A stretch of 64,000 nt of DNA from Nitrospina sp. (lineage in GTDB: Bacteria > Nitrospinota > Nitrospinia > Nitrospinales > VA-1): assembly GCA_018653085.1 (NCBI GenBank), contig JABIAY010000046.1, positions 62,001-126,000 on the forward strand. Direction: 5' to 3'. The notes under the pieces are model-generated. The model saw only the letters and a program-made list of their open reading frames with translations, was not told where the DNA came from and did not search any database. A program made the translations under genes and the position numbers. Positions 25,985 through 35,832 of this stretch are shown in pieces (position 1 is the first letter of the stretch; each line of letters opens with the position of its first letter).

Positions 25985-26265
25985 CACCACTAGGCGTGGG
26001 GCCAGTGTGCCATCGCTTTATTTGGCGAGCAAGGAGTTGTCTCGGCGCAATCAAGCTCTTGCCCAGTTCCCTCCCACGGGAGTGGGTGGCGGGCAAAGAG
26101 TTGTCTCGGCTTAACGAGTCTCTGCTATTTGCCTCCCCTGCTAAAGGGCCACTAGGCCCGGCTAAGCGTCCGGTGGCTACTGCAATGGCTTTTATTGGCT
26201 AGCGGCGACTCATATCGGCTTAACGAGTTTCTGCCGTGGGCCTCCTGCCAAGAGGTAATTAACTG
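25985..26265 (+). repeat. Tandem composite of the dispersed repeat, 280 bases
   Basis: Three core copies occur in a row. The first starts CCACTAGGCGTGGGGCCAGT and has core AGCAAGGAGTTGTCTCGGC. Next come CCCACGGGAGTGGG and a second core with GGGCAAAGAGTTGTCTCGGC. A third, degenerate core (GGCGACTCATATCGGCTTAA) ends near 26265. This is the longest assembly in the window and fills most of the 484-base gap before hisI. The 5' part of the gap (25831-25984) is AT-rich, with no feature I can name. Confidence 0.9.
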
Positions 26266-26314
26266 AAATTTCGGCGCATTTTGGTTGCGTTTTAACGTAT
26301 TCAGAGGAGTTTTT

Positions 26315-26686
26315 ATGAAATTGGATTTTGATAAAATGGGCGGTCTTGTCCCAGCCATCATTCAGGATGCTAAAACCGGCAAGGTTCTGATGCTTGCGTA
26401 CATGAACCCAATTGCCTGGGAAAAGACCCTGGAAACCGGGAAAGCCTGGTTCTACAGCCGGTCACGCGACAAGCAATGGATGAAAGGTGAAGAAAGCGGC
26501 AATGTGCAGATCGTCAAGGAAGTGTTTGTCGATTGCGATGACGACACGGTTCTGCTGAAAGTCGAGCAGGTGGGCAATGCCGCCTGTCATAAAGGTTACA
26601 CCAGTTGTTTTTTCAGAAAAGTAAACGGTGACGTGAAAATCATCGAAGAAAAAGTTTTCGATCCGGAAAAAGTCTATAAGAAGTAG
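26315..26686 (+). CDS. hisI: Phosphoribosyl-AMP cyclohydrolase
   Basis: The 123-residue protein has the HisI signatures: [39 protein letters not shown], the metal-binding [13 protein letters not shown], and the zinc-ligand segment [12 protein letters not shown]. It opens the adenine ring of PR-AMP in the third step of histidine synthesis. The ATG at 26315 follows GAGGAG at a normal distance. No fused HisE domain is present. It lies 40 bases upstream of hisG, so the two early histidine steps are paired. Confidence 0.96.
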   Translation: MKLDFDKMGGLVPAIIQDAKTGKVLMLAYMNPIAWEKTLETGKAWFYSRSRDKQWMKGEESGNVQIVKEVFVDCDDDTVLLKVEQVGNAACHKGYTSCFFRKVNGDVKIIEEKVFDPEKVYKK

Positions 26687-26726
26687 TCCCCCTATAAATA
26701 ATTTATCTTAAGAAAGAAGACAATCC

Positions 26727-27605
26727 ATGAGTGGTAACGTATTAAAGCTGGGAATTCCCAAAGGAAGTCTGGAAGAAGCAACGGTAAAACTTTTTGGTCG
26801 AGCCGGTTACAACATCCGTATTAAGAGCCGGTCCTATTTCCCCAGCATTGATGACGATGAAATCGAATGCATGTTGATCCGTGCCCAGGAAATAGCGCGT
26901 TATGTAGCAGATGGGGTGCTGGATGCAGGGCTGACGGGTAAAGACTGGATTCTCGAGAACCGGGCCGATGTCGAAGAGATCGCGCCTCTGGTTTATTCAA
27001 AGGTTTCTGCCAAGCCAGTACGCTGGGTGCTGTGTGTTCCCAACGACTCCAAAATCCAATCCGTTAAAGATATGCAAGGCAAGCGCATCGCCACCGAAGT
27101 GGTGAACCTGACCACAGACTGGCTGAAAGGCCATGGCGTGACCGCCAATGTCGAGTTTTCATGGGGAGCCACCGAAGTTAAAGCTCCCAAACTGGTGGAT
27201 GCCATTGTTGAAGTTACCGAGACCGGGTCTTCCCTCAAGGCTAATAACCTGCGTATTGTGGATACCCTGATGGAATCGACCACTCGCTTCATCATGAACA
27301 AAGAAGCCAGCCAGGACCAGTGGAAGAGGAATAAAGTCGACCGCCTTGTTTTGATGTTGCAGGGAGCCATGGCCGCGAACGGTCGAGTGGGACTGATGAT
27401 GAACGCGCCGAAACAAAATCTCGATGCGATAATCAATATTTTCCCGCCAGGAAAAAAACCCACCATCTCTGAACTCAGCGACAAGGACTGGGTGGCCCTG
27501 AATGTGATTCTGGAAGAAAAACTGGTGCGGGATTTTGTTCCCGATCTTAAAAACATCGGCGCTGAAGATATCGTTGAATACCCGTTAAACAAAATCATCC
27601 ACTAG
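26727..27605 (+). CDS. hisG: ATP phosphoribosyltransferase, long form
   Basis: The 292-residue enzyme catalyses the first step of histidine synthesis, joining ATP and PRPP. The catalytic domain begins [20 protein letters not shown], with LTGKDWI and the PRPP-loop region [18 protein letters not shown]. The C-terminal 80 residues ([20 protein letters not shown]) are the ACT-like HisG_C regulatory domain. It is therefore the long, self-sufficient hexameric form that needs no HisZ and is inhibited by histidine. The stop TAG is directly followed by CCACTAGGCGTGG of a dispersed repeat. Confidence 0.96.
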   Translation: MSGNVLKLGIPKGSLEEATVKLFGRAGYNIRIKSRSYFPSIDDDEIECMLIRAQEIARYVADGVLDAGLTGKDWILENRADVEEIAPLVYSKVSAKPVRWVLCVPNDSKIQSVKDMQGKRIATEVVNLTTDWLKGHGVTANVEFSWGATEVKAPKLVDAIVEVTETGSSLKANNLRIVDTLMESTTRFIMNKEASQDQWKRNKVDRLVLMLQGAMAANGRVGLMMNAPKQNLDAIINIFPPGKKPTISELSDKDWVALNVILEEKLVRDFVPDLKNIGAEDIVEYPLNKIIH

Positions 27606-27705
27606 CCACTAGGCGTGGGGCCAGTGTGCCGTCGCTTTATTTGGCGAGCAAAGAGCTGTCTCGGCTTAAAAAAGCCATTGCCAGTTTACCCCTCCGGGGC
27701 ATGAA
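27606..27705 (+). repeat. Dispersed repeat directly after hisG
   Basis: CCACTAGGCGTGGGGCCAGT begins on the base after the hisG TAG. Core and downstream segment (TTGGCGAGCAAAGAGCTGTC, CGGCTTAAAAAAGCC) follow, then a CCCCTCCGGGGC module. The remaining bases to 27846 hold no other feature I can identify. Confidence 0.92.
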
Positions 27706-27846
27706 GTTTATGGATGGGGATATAACACCCTCTCCGGGGAGTGAGTCGCTGGGAAATGGTCAGAACGTTATGGCGCGAGCGATGATCATTGCCTTCTGGA
27801 TGAGATTTTTCAAGCCCCTCCCTAAGTTAATGAACCGGGTTACCGT

Positions 27847-28566
27847 ATGAAAGACCCCAACTCAGAGTCACAGGAAACTGAATCCTCCTCCCCAGAGGAG
27901 GAGGCCACACAAAACAACACAGAAACTGAATTTGAGGAACAGGAGGTCTTGCCTCCGGCAGAGAAAAAAAAATCCGGGGCAGGAAAAATCTTTTTATTTC
28001 TGGTTTTCGTTCTGGCAGGCTCAGGCGGGTATTTATATTTCAACAATCTCATTCCCGCTGAAATTTTAAACCTCGTTTTCCCGCAACCGAGCTCATCCCC
28101 TGCGTTGATAGCCACAATACCGCCAACCCCTCTACCGGAGGAAGCAGTTGTCGAGCCGGAGGTTGTCGCGCCGGAAGTTATCGAAAACTCTGAGCCTGTT
28201 GCTGAAGAAGTCGAGGTTGTTATTCCTGAGCCTCCTGCTGTTCCCCCTGTGCTTTCTGAAGCCCCGCATGTCAGTGGCAGTCCCGCTGAATCCTTTCCAG
28301 CAATCCGGGTCTCCGGTAATAATTCTGATCAAGGTTCGGAAGCAAAAGAGGAAGAATATTTGCAGGATACGGCACCTATTGTTCCTCCTGTTGAGGAACT
28401 CCCTGAACCTCCTGAACCCGTTGAGGAGCCTGCGCCCTTAGCGGAGCGCAACGAATCCGTTCAGGCCTATCTCGACTTCATCGAGTCTTCAGTGCAGAAG
28501 CTGGGGGAGTGGATTAGAGAGGGTTTTAATCTGGGCTGGGATTATTTAAAGAACCAGTTGGGGTAA
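27847..28566 (+). CDS. Acidic Pro/Glu-rich single-pass membrane protein
   Basis: The 239-residue protein starts with an acidic cytosolic segment (1-37), then a single membrane helix (IFLFLVFVLAGSGGYLYFNN, about 49-68). A long periplasmic region rich in Pro, Glu and Val follows (EEAVVEPEVVAPEVIENSEP), and the end is an amphipathic segment (YLDFIESSVQKLGEWIREGF). The layout resembles TonB- or SPOR-type spacers but no domain is recognised. The gene stands alone between a repeat and the convergent mqnA-like gene. Function is unknown. Confidence 0.7.
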   Translation: MKDPNSESQETESSSPEEEATQNNTETEFEEQEVLPPAEKKKSGAGKIFLFLVFVLAGSGGYLYFNNLIPAEILNLVFPQPSSSPALIATIPPTPLPEEAVVEPEVVAPEVIENSEPVAEEVEVVIPEPPAVPPVLSEAPHVSGSPAESFPAIRVSGNNSDQGSEAKEEEYLQDTAPIVPPVEELPEPPEPVEEPAPLAERNESVQAYLDFIESSVQKLGEWIREGFNLGWDYLKNQLG

Positions 28567-28577
28567 GTTTCCTTCCT

Positions 28578-29366
28578 TCAAACAAACCTTAGGGGAAACT
28601 TTTTTGAGATCAAGCCCGCCTCGTGGCAAAGGGACTGAAAATGCATGAGCCCTTCCATCTCTTCTTCTCCAAAATCGTAACGGATTTTATTCTTGAGATA
28701 GTCCCGTAATAAAAATATTGGATGGCCGGTTTTATTTGCCTGGATCTTGGCAATTGTATCTAGATTTTGCAGTCCTTCCTGTTTGGCATCCAGCAGGGTT
28801 TGAATGATTCCACTTTCCACCTTGATGTCTTCCCGGACCGCGATCACAGCGTGAACAAAAGTTTTCTCCGTCCGAGTGAACCACTCTTCACTGAGGTCAT
28901 AAATCGACAGATCTTCTTTGGAAAAACCCAAAGCCTGATCACCAATGATCAATGCGGCATCATTGTTATGGAGCATCTTTTCCAGATCGGGTTCCTGCCG
29001 GGTCAGCTTGAGTCCTGCTGAAAACACTTCAGAGTAAAGTATGCGAAGTAGCGCGATAGAGGTTCTTGACCGGTCATCCAGCGCCAAAGAACGGATAGCA
29101 TTAAGAGGCACCTTGGAGACCAGCAAAACAGTTCCCACCTTGTTTCTGGATGAAATAGAAATATTGGGTAGTAGCCGGAAACGGTCGGCCTGCTTTAAAT
29201 ATTCAATGGCAGGAATCATGGCCATATCCAGCTTTCCATTGGACAATTGATCGGCCAATTGTGCCGGAGAATTGGTTCTGATCTCCAATCCTGCCTCTGA
29301 AGCCCGTTTCATCAAGGGCTCCAAAAGCGGTTGTGAATTTATAAAATCGTGGATTCCCAACAGCAA
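28578..29366 (-). CDS. MqnA/MqnD-like menaquinone biosynthesis protein (periplasmic-binding-protein fold)
   Basis: The protein matches the futalosine-pathway MqnA/MqnD family: LLLGIHDFINSQPLLEPL at the start, LADQLSNGKLDMAMIPAIEYL, and NDAALIIGDQALGF. MqnA dehydrates chorismate to 3-(1-carboxyvinyl)oxybenzoate; the MqnA signature seems the better fit, but I cannot exclude another role. The TTG at 29366 follows AGGAA at about nine bases. The in-frame ATG at 29414 lies inside the hppA terminator stem and is rejected. No other mqn gene is in the window. Confidence 0.72.
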   Translation of the reverse strand: MLLGIHDFINSQPLLEPLMKRASEAGLEIRTNSPAQLADQLSNGKLDMAMIPAIEYLKQADRFRLLPNISISSRNKVGTVLLVSKVPLNAIRSLALDDRSRTSIALLRILYSEVFSAGLKLTRQEPDLEKMLHNNDAALIIGDQALGFSKEDLSIYDLSEEWFTRTEKTFVHAVIAVREDIKVESGIIQTLLDAKQEGLQNLDTIAKIQANKTGHPIFLLRDYLKNKIRYDFGEEEMEGLMHFQSLCHEAGLISKKFPLRFV

Positions 29367-29379
29367 GGAACAGGTTCCT

Positions 29380-29420
29380 TTCCAAAAAGAAAAAGGGATG
29401 GGGGAAACCCCCATCCCTTT
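29380..29420 (-). terminator. Rho-independent terminator of hppA
   Basis: A perfect 13-bp stem (29392-29404 with 29408-29420) has a three-base loop. On the minus strand it is followed by TTCTTTTT. It lies 19 bases after the hppA stop and about 25 bases before the mqnA-like start. Confidence 0.92.
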
Positions 29421-29438
29421 AGTTTGATTTTAACTCTG

Positions 29439-31523
29439 CTACAGAAAAAATGGAGCCATTACCAAGGACACGATAGACATCAGCTTGATCAAAATGTTCA
29501 TCGCTGGGCCGGAGGTGTCTTTGAGCGGATCCCCAACCGTATCTCCTACTACTGTAGCGTGGTGAGCAGGGGAACCTTTACCGCCGAGGTTGCCAGCTTC
29601 CACATATTTTTTTGCGTTATCCCAGGCACCGCCGCCGTTGGACATGAACAGCGCCAGCGTAACACCGGAAAGTGTGGCACCCATCAGCATTCCACCCAGC
29701 GCTTCCGCCCCAAGCAACCAACCAACAATGATAGGCATGAGGAAAGCTACCACACCCGGAGCGACCATCTCTCTCAAGGCCGCCTGGGTACTGATATCAA
29801 TACAACGGGCACTGTCGGGTTTGCCGGTACCTTCCATCAATCCTGGAATCTCACGGAATTGGCGGCGGATTTCTTCAACCATGACCATAGCGGCCTCACC
29901 TACTGAATTCATAGTGAGAGCGGCTACATAAAAGGGAATCACTCCGCCTATGAAGACGCCAATGACAACCGTCGTTTGGGTAATATCAATCGAATCGATG
30001 TGTGCCGCCTGGGTGAAAGCCGCAAACAGGGCCAGCGCCGTCAGAGCCGCAGAACCAATCGCAAAACCTTTACCGATCGCGGCAGTGGTGTTACCTACCT
30101 GATCCAGCCCATCGGTGATTTTTCGGGTTTCTTCTCCCAGTCCGGCCATTTCAGAAATTCCACCGGCGTTATCAGCAATCGGTCCGTAGGCATCCACCGA
30201 CATGGTGATTCCCACTGTTGCCAGCATTCCTACTGCCGCAAGAGCTACGCCGTAAAGACCCGCAAATTCGGCACTCACAAAAATCGTCAATGCAATGATC
30301 AGGATAGGCACAACGCAACTTTCCATTGCCACCGCAAGACCCGTGATCATGACCGTTGCAACGCCTGTTTTGCTTGCCTCCGCGATGCGGACGACTGGCT
30401 TGCCAGCCGTGTAATACTCGGTAATCAGTCCAATGCCGATTCCTGCCAGACAACCAAACAGCAGGGCGACAAAAATACCTGAAGGCAGGCCCATGACCTT
30501 GATCAGGAAAAAAGCGACAAACAACATGGAGCCTGCGCTGATAAAAGTACAATTGCGCAATGCGGCGGAAGGGTCCATGCCTCCTAAAGCAGTCATGGCC
30601 CGGATTCCCAGGACAGATGCAACCAGGCCGATCATAGCTATCAGAATCGGCAAGGCCATGTATTCGAATTGCATGGTTGCCATTCCCGCTCCGATAGCAA
30701 TGGTCGCGATCATGGAACCACAATAGGACTCAAAAATATCCGCACCCAGACCCGCAGTATCGCCAACACAGTCTCCTACGTTGTCGGCAATAACCCCTGG
30801 GTTTCTAGGATCGTCTTCCGGGATTCCTGCTTCTACCTTACCCACCAGATCGGAACCGACATCGGCGGTTTTGGTATAGATGCCTCCGCCCACACGAGCG
30901 AACAAGGCAATGGAACTGGCGCCCATGGCGAATCCGCTGATAACACCAATCGAGTCTCCCCGGCCAAACAAGGTGAACAATCCTCCAACTCCGATCAGGC
31001 CCAGGCTAGCTACACAAAGTCCCATAACAGCACCGCCGTTAAACGCGATATTGAGAGCTTTTGCCTGGCCGCCATCTAAAGCGGCCTGAGAAGTTCGCAC
31101 CCCGGAGGTGGTCGCCGCATTCATACCAAAATATCCTGCAAGCATGGAGCACCCGGCCCCTACTGCATAGGCAACCGCAGTCCAAAAACCTATCCACACG
31201 CCTTTTTGCACGGAAATCAAAACCAATAGCAGGACGAACACCGCACCCACAAAATAGCCAAGCATTTTATATTCTCTGGAAAGAAAAACCATTGCTCCTT
31301 CATGGATAGCATCGGCAATTTCAGTCATTTTTTCATTTCCTGCCGGTTCATCATCCACACCTTCAAAAAGTTTCCAGGCGATGATGAGTCCGAACACTCC
31401 AAACAAAACTGACATATAAACAAATTTCTGTGATGCGTCTAAAGCGGCCATCACCAGATACAAGATCATGGCAAAGCCGATGAAGAGCATTTCCCCTTTG
31501 TGTTCCGATAACATTCTGTTCAA
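29439..31523 (-). CDS. hppA: Membrane-bound K+-dependent proton- or sodium-translocating pyrophosphatase
   Basis: The 694-residue protein has about 16 membrane helices and the M-PPase catalytic motifs: [33 protein letters not shown], and near the C-terminus [16 protein letters not shown]. It couples pyrophosphate hydrolysis to cation transport across the inner membrane. In [16 protein letters not shown] an alanine occupies the position where K+-independent enzymes carry lysine, so it should belong to the K+-dependent group, which includes both H+ and Na+ pumps. It overlaps pth by four bases. Confidence 0.95.
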   Translation of the reverse strand: MNRMLSEHKGEMLFIGFAMILYLVMAALDASQKFVYMSVLFGVFGLIIAWKLFEGVDDEPAGNEKMTEIADAIHEGAMVFLSREYKMLGYFVGAVFVLLLVLISVQKGVWIGFWTAVAYAVGAGCSMLAGYFGMNAATTSGVRTSQAALDGGQAKALNIAFNGGAVMGLCVASLGLIGVGGLFTLFGRGDSIGVISGFAMGASSIALFARVGGGIYTKTADVGSDLVGKVEAGIPEDDPRNPGVIADNVGDCVGDTAGLGADIFESYCGSMIATIAIGAGMATMQFEYMALPILIAMIGLVASVLGIRAMTALGGMDPSAALRNCTFISAGSMLFVAFFLIKVMGLPSGIFVALLFGCLAGIGIGLITEYYTAGKPVVRIAEASKTGVATVMITGLAVAMESCVVPILIIALTIFVSAEFAGLYGVALAAVGMLATVGITMSVDAYGPIADNAGGISEMAGLGEETRKITDGLDQVGNTTAAIGKGFAIGSAALTALALFAAFTQAAHIDSIDITQTTVVIGVFIGGVIPFYVAALTMNSVGEAAMVMVEEIRRQFREIPGLMEGTGKPDSARCIDISTQAALREMVAPGVVAFLMPIIVGWLLGAEALGGMLMGATLSGVTLALFMSNGGGAWDNAKKYVEAGNLGGKGSPAHHATVVGDTVGDPLKDTSGPAMNILIKLMSIVSLVMAPFFL

Positions 31524-32077
31524 TCCTCCGTTGATTTTGATCGTTTATTTAATTCTTTGAGCGCCGCTTCCACTGCTTGCACCGCTTGTTCCATAGCCTC
31601 GTTTATCAGGCCCGAATCTTCTTCATCAAATGGGGACAACACATAATCGACGATATCATCTTTATCTTCGGGTCGACCGATTCCCACGCGAACCCGAGCA
31701 AACTCTCCGGTCCGTATGGACTGAATCGTTGATCGAATCCCCCGTTGCCCACCATCGCCCCCTTTGAACTTTTTTTTAATCTTGCCAAGAGGGAGGTCAA
31801 TATCATCATGAATCACCAGCAACTGCTCTGGTGAAAGACTAAAAGCGGAAAGCAACGACTTCGCCGCTTTTCCGCTTTCATTCATATAGGTCATTGGTTT
31901 CGCGATAACAACTTCGAGCCCTTCCACTTCCCCTTTTCCATATAGGGAGGCATATTTGTGGCGTTCCAACCGAATGTTATATTTGTCGGCCAGATTATCT
32001 GCCACCCAAAACCCGGCGTTGTGCCGGGTCAGCTCGTAGCGTGGTCCGGGGTTGCCCAGACCTAAAATCAAGAACAC
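31520..32077 (-). CDS. pth: Peptidyl-tRNA hydrolase
   Basis: The 185-residue protein is standard bacterial Pth: [20 protein letters not shown] with the catalytic His in HNAGF, then [11 protein letters not shown], and [20 protein letters not shown]. The enzyme releases tRNA from prematurely dropped peptidyl-tRNA in the cytosol. It lies between rplY and hppA in a minus-strand run, three bases after rplY. The order rplY-pth is widely conserved. Confidence 0.97.
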   Translation of the reverse strand: MFLILGLGNPGPRYELTRHNAGFWVADNLADKYNIRLERHKYASLYGKGEVEGLEVVIAKPMTYMNESGKAAKSLLSAFSLSPEQLLVIHDDIDLPLGKIKKKFKGGDGGQRGIRSTIQSIRTGEFARVRVGIGRPEDKDDIVDYVLSPFDEEDSGLINEAMEQAVQAVEAALKELNKRSKSTED

Positions 32078-32080
32078 CTT

Positions 32081-32731
32081 TTATTTGTCTTCTTTCTTCC
32101 CGGCATCATCAGCCGGTTCTGAGGCGGCGGCTTCTGCGCCTTCTTCGCCTTCTGCGCCTTCTTCACCTTCAGGTTTTTCTTCTTTCACTTTTTCTTCGTG
32201 AAGAGTCAACACCACATCAGTGGGGAGATTGATAACTTCCACATCTCCTTCCACCACCAGATCGGATACGTGAATCGTCTGATCGAGTTGTACCTCATGC
32301 ATGGGAAACTCAATTTTTTCAGGGATGTTCTTAGGGATGCTTTCTACTTCCAGCAGACGAATGATATGGTTGATAATCCCGCCTTGTTTTTCGCCTGGGG
32401 CAGTACCCACAAGCACAACAGGAACCTTGACCTTGATTTTTTTCGTTATATCGACTTCCAGGAAATCCGCATGCAACCAACCCGGCTTCAACGGATGGGA
32501 CTGGTATTCCTTCAACACCACATTCCGGCTGGAGTCCCCTTCGATATTGAGTTCAATCAAAGTATTACGACCCTTTTCTTCAAGGAGCTTTTTCAGTTCC
32601 TTGGGGTCAACACTCAGGTTGAGGTTATCTTTTAATCCATACATCACCGCAGGCATGGCGTCATCGTTTCTAACATCCCGCGTGGCAGATTTGCCGGTTG
32701 CTTTCCTTAATTTTCCTGCTAAAGCTGACAT
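32081..32731 (-). CDS. rplY: 50S ribosomal protein L25, Ctc/TL5 type
   Basis: The 216-residue protein is the long L25 form. The N-terminal 5S rRNA-binding domain covers residues 1-95 (GKSATRDVRNDDAMPAVMYG, HPLKPGWLHADFLEVD). The C-terminal TL5 domain covers about 96-185. An acidic Glu/Ala-rich tail is disordered (EGEEGAEGEEGAEAAASEPA). The ATG at 32731 has GGAG six bases upstream; an ATG at 32743 is in frame but has no such site. It is downstream of prs and upstream of pth, a common arrangement. Confidence 0.95.
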   Translation of the reverse strand: MSALAGKLRKATGKSATRDVRNDDAMPAVMYGLKDNLNLSVDPKELKKLLEEKGRNTLIELNIEGDSSRNVVLKEYQSHPLKPGWLHADFLEVDITKKIKVKVPVVLVGTAPGEKQGGIINHIIRLLEVESIPKNIPEKIEFPMHEVQLDQTIHVSDLVVEGDVEVINLPTDVVLTLHEEKVKEEKPEGEEGAEGEEGAEAAASEPADDAGKKEDK

Positions 32732-32798
32732 TCTATACTCCAATCCATGTGATAAAAGCTATGAGCGTGCGCCGTACTCACCGCACAAGCCCGATTTT

Positions 32799-33764
32799 TT
32801 ATTCCTTGGTTGAGTCGAATAACGAACTGACCGAGGTTTCCTCGTGAATCCTTAAAATCGCTTCTCCGAGCAACGACGCAACTGAAAGCACCTTGATCTT
32901 CGGGTTATTCTCAAGCCCGTTTGTCAAAGGAATACTGTTTGTCGTTACCACCGATTTGATCGGAGAGTTACTGATACGCTCCGCCGCAGGACCGGAAAGA
33001 ACCGCATGGGAACAACAGGCATGAACCTCATTTGCTCCTGCCCCCAACAACGCATCCGTTGCCTCCATGAGAGTTCCTGCGGTATCAATCATATCGTCCA
33101 CAATAAACGCCACCTTGCCCTTTACGTCACCAATAATATTCATGGCTTTGGCTTCGTTGGGGATATCCCGGCGTTTATCGATAATGGCCAAAGAGGTATC
33201 CAACCTTTTAGCAAATGCTCTGGCCCGTTCCACTCCACCTGCATCAGGCGAAATCACTATCAAATTCGGCAAAGCGAGTTCGCGAATATAATCAATCAGC
33301 ACATTCATGGCGAACAGGTGATCCACGGGAATATTGAAGAACCCCTGAATCTGTCCGGCATGCAGATCGACCGTTAATACCCGATCCGTTCCGGCCGTTT
33401 CCAGCAAATCGGCAACCAGTTTGGAGGTAATTGGTACCCTGGGTTCGCATTTGCGATCCTGGCGCGCATAACCGTAATAAGGGATCACCGCTGTGATCCT
33501 TTTTGCTGATGACCGGCGCAAGGCATCGATCATAATCAGCAGTTCCATCAAATTGGTATTGCCGGGATAACAAGTCGGCTGAACAACAAAAACGTCTCTG
33601 CCGCGAACATTTTCTTCGATCCGCACATAAATCTCCTTGTCGGAGAAATCGCGAACCACCGTTTTTCCCAAAGGTATGTCGAGATATTTACAAATATTTT
33701 CCGCCAAAGACGGATTAGCCCGACCTGAAAATAAAAGCATCCGTCCGTTATCGCTAGAATACAT
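32799..33764 (-). CDS. prs: Ribose-phosphate pyrophosphokinase
   Basis: The 321-residue enzyme makes PRPP from ribose 5-phosphate and ATP. It shows [20 protein letters not shown], the flexible loop [20 protein letters not shown], and the PRPP-binding motif [19 protein letters not shown]. Ribose-binding DAGGVERAR is also clear. It is the class I, phosphate-activated type. It supplies substrate for apt, hisG and other PRPP users in the window. tRNA-Gln lies 25 bases upstream on the same strand. Confidence 0.97.
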   Translation of the reverse strand: MYSSDNGRMLLFSGRANPSLAENICKYLDIPLGKTVVRDFSDKEIYVRIEENVRGRDVFVVQPTCYPGNTNLMELLIMIDALRRSSAKRITAVIPYYGYARQDRKCEPRVPITSKLVADLLETAGTDRVLTVDLHAGQIQGFFNIPVDHLFAMNVLIDYIRELALPNLIVISPDAGGVERARAFAKRLDTSLAIIDKRRDIPNEAKAMNIIGDVKGKVAFIVDDMIDTAGTLMEATDALLGAGANEVHACCSHAVLSGPAAERISNSPIKSVVTTNSIPLTNGLENNPKIKVLSVASLLGEAILRIHEETSVSSLFDSTKE

Positions 33765-33789
33765 ATTCTAAAAAATTCCTATAAAAATC

Positions 33790-33865
33790 TGGCTGGGGCG
33801 GGAGGACTCGAACCTCCGAATGCAGGAATCAAAATCCTGTGTCTTAGCCACTTGACGACGCCCCA
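33790..33865 (-). tRNA. tRNA-Gln(TTG)
   Basis: A 76-base tRNA with acceptor TGGGGCG/CGCCCCA, discriminator G and encoded CCA. The anticodon loop TTTTGAT between CAGGA and TCCTG gives anticodon TTG. The T-arm GAGGTTCGAGTCCTC is intact. It sits between ispE and prs on the same strand, a conserved arrangement, and is probably processed from their transcript. Confidence 0.96.
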
Positions 33866-33982
33866 AAGTATAAAAACTCAATTTGTGTCCACGCATCAAA
33901 GCTTTATGTCCAACCACTAGCGTGAGTAGAGAATTCAATGACTACAAACCCGCCAACACCCTGTGGGCATAAGGATTAGTAG

Positions 33983-34876
33983 CTACCGCAACATTTCCTC
34001 AGGATATAATTCAGATAAGCTGACAATACTTTCAGCTAAAAACAGCCTGAATTTTCCACCCTCCAACCGGGTGTACGCAGTTTTCGCTGTTTCGAGATTG
34101 TCAAACAGGCCAAAGACAGTGGAGCCGCTTCCTGAAAGGAGTGCTCCTTTTGCGCCGAAAGCAAGGAACTGCTTTTTTATCGCAAAAATCTCCGGATACT
34201 CTTGAAATACAACAGGTTCCAAGTCATTAGTCCAGGCCGCCCCCAACTGGGCAAACTCCGAGCGCAAAAGAAAATTTTTCAAAATGCTAATATTATTTTC
34301 CTGCTTTGTCAACTTCAAATTTAGATTTCCGTACACCCAGGCCGTAGACACGGGAAATCCAGGATAAACCATTAGAATATAAAACTTAAGGGAACTGTCT
34401 ACCGGCTCCAGAATTTCCCCCCGGCCTCTTCCTATAGCGCAGGGGGAAAGCAGGAAAAAAGGTACATCGGAACCCAGTTCAGAAGCCATCAAAATCAGCT
34501 CTTCCCGTTTTAATTCCAAGTCCCATAAGAAATTAAGTCCTAATAAAACTCCGGCGGCATTGCCACTGCCCCCTCCTAACCCGGCCCCATGGGGAATATT
34601 TTTTTTTAAATGGATCCTTGCCCCCTTGCATCGATCAGGAAAACGGGTTTGCAACAAACGGGCGGCTTTGATGACCAGGTTTCCTTCATCGGTAGGAATA
34701 TCCGGTTGGTTACAGGTCAACTCCAACCCATCGGCAAGACATTCTATTTTGATCTCATCACACCAGTTCACCATTTGGAACAGGGTTTCGAGTTCATGAA
34801 AACCGTCTTCACGCTTACCAAGCATATGGAGCCCGAGGTTTACTTTGGCAGGTGTTTTAAAAGCAATGGCTGTCAT
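33983..34876 (-). CDS. ispE: 4-diphosphocytidyl-2-C-methyl-D-erythritol kinase
   Basis: The 297-residue GHMP kinase has the opening FKTPAKVNLGLHMLGKREDG, the ATP-binding loop PHGAGLGGGSGNAAGVLLGL and a C-terminal GALLSGSGSTVFGLF motif. It phosphorylates CDP-ME in the methylerythritol phosphate route to isoprenoids. The start overlaps the upstream LolB-like lipoprotein gene by four bases. The 117-base gap to tRNA-Gln contains only a degenerate repeat fragment (CCACTAGCGTGAG near 33916). Confidence 0.96.
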   Translation of the reverse strand: MTAIAFKTPAKVNLGLHMLGKREDGFHELETLFQMVNWCDEIKIECLADGLELTCNQPDIPTDEGNLVIKAARLLQTRFPDRCKGARIHLKKNIPHGAGLGGGSGNAAGVLLGLNFLWDLELKREELILMASELGSDVPFFLLSPCAIGRGRGEILEPVDSSLKFYILMVYPGFPVSTAWVYGNLNLKLTKQENNISILKNFLLRSEFAQLGAAWTNDLEPVVFQEYPEIFAIKKQFLAFGAKGALLSGSGSTVFGLFDNLETAKTAYTRLEGGKFRLFLAESIVSLSELYPEEMLR

Positions 34877-35685
34877 TGGCTGTTCAAGGAAGAAACGGGT
34901 TTGAGGAGTTGAAACGTATCCGGGGAGAGCCCATGATTGATAACAGGATTTTTATATTTTACTCGAATGGTTTCCTGTTTTTCAGGAAACGATAATGTCA
35001 CCAGATGAGGAAAATCGTAACCCTCGACTTTGGCATATTCCTGCCACTTAACCGAATAGATAGAGCGCTCCCCCAGTTTTCGGGTCATCTCAAGAGGAAG
35101 CAGAGTCATGGCGGAAAACCGAATCGTTACACGTCCTCCGCGCTGGATATCGGTTAGCCGCAGGATGTATTGTGTCTGATCTGAATTCAAGCGCGAATCC
35201 AAAACCTCAAGAAACTCAAGTCTTGGTACATAACCAATAAAAATCCGAAGGTGTTCACGAAAGTCCAACCGTATCCCCAGCATTTTTTTCATCAGGGATT
35301 CGACTTCCGCTCCAGAATAATACCTGCCATTAGTCGGATTAAAAAATACAGTCCTGCCCTTATGATAAGTGAAAACTCCCATGGCCTGACCAAACACGCC
35401 ATAGGTGTCCACCCGGATAGACTGGTTATTCTGAATTAACAGTGTTTGGCGGAATGTTTGCTTCAGCTTTTGGCCCAGAAAGGTGGTGCGGGTAAAAGAC
35501 TTGAGATTGCTAATTTTCCCTGCCCGGTTTTTCAGCCTTTTTAAAACGTAACCGGTGGTGATGGAATCTTTTAATAGATGAGGAGCAACCGGTTCAACGC
35601 GGGGCTGACAACCCCCAAGTATTAAAATAAAAACGAGAAGTCTTAAAAATGGATGGCGGATGCTTGGTAACAGATAGGAAGTCAA
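34873..35685 (-). CDS. DUF4292/LolB-like outer-membrane lipoprotein
   Basis: The 270-residue protein has a lipobox ILGGC (Cys near 26) after a hydrophobic signal, then a region resembling LolA/LolB-type half-barrel proteins of the DUF4292 class (FTRTTFLGQKLKQTFRQTLL, GYDFPHLVTLSFPEKQETIR). The family includes lipoproteins linked to outer-membrane insertion of other lipoproteins. In Gram-negative bacteria lolB is often next to ispE, which supports but does not prove this role. The gene is coupled to ispE by a four-base overlap. Confidence 0.72.
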   Translation of the reverse strand: MTSYLLPSIRHPFLRLLVFILILGGCQPRVEPVAPHLLKDSITTGYVLKRLKNRAGKISNLKSFTRTTFLGQKLKQTFRQTLLIQNNQSIRVDTYGVFGQAMGVFTYHKGRTVFFNPTNGRYYSGAEVESLMKKMLGIRLDFREHLRIFIGYVPRLEFLEVLDSRLNSDQTQYILRLTDIQRGGRVTIRFSAMTLLPLEMTRKLGERSIYSVKWQEYAKVEGYDFPHLVTLSFPEKQETIRVKYKNPVINHGLSPDTFQLLKPVSSLNSQ

Positions 35686-35717
35686 CGGGTCTTTTTAATG
35701 GAAGCTTTGCATAACCC

Positions 35718-35793
35718 GAGATTCTTCGTCACGTTGTTCCTCAGAATGACAAAATAGTTCTTTATTGTCATGCTGAGCTTGTCGAAGCATCTC
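35718..35793. repeat. Inverted repeat with CAGAATGACA / TGTCATGCTGAG arms
   Basis: Arms GAGATTCTTCG...TCAGAATGACA and TGTCATGCTGA...CGAAGCATCTC face each other around a short AT spacer. This resembles a widespread intergenic REP-like repeat seen in many unrelated bacterial genomes and is distinct from the main family in this window. Confidence 0.7.
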
Positions 35794-35832
35794 GCTTTTC
35801 TGCTTTATTGGTTTACGCAAAGGTCCCCTTAC

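Noticed and set aside
25996..26202. 68-codon frame containing LSRLNESLL
   Set aside because: Made entirely of dispersed repeat cores; similar frames at 27626, 42160 and 48757 have the same cause.
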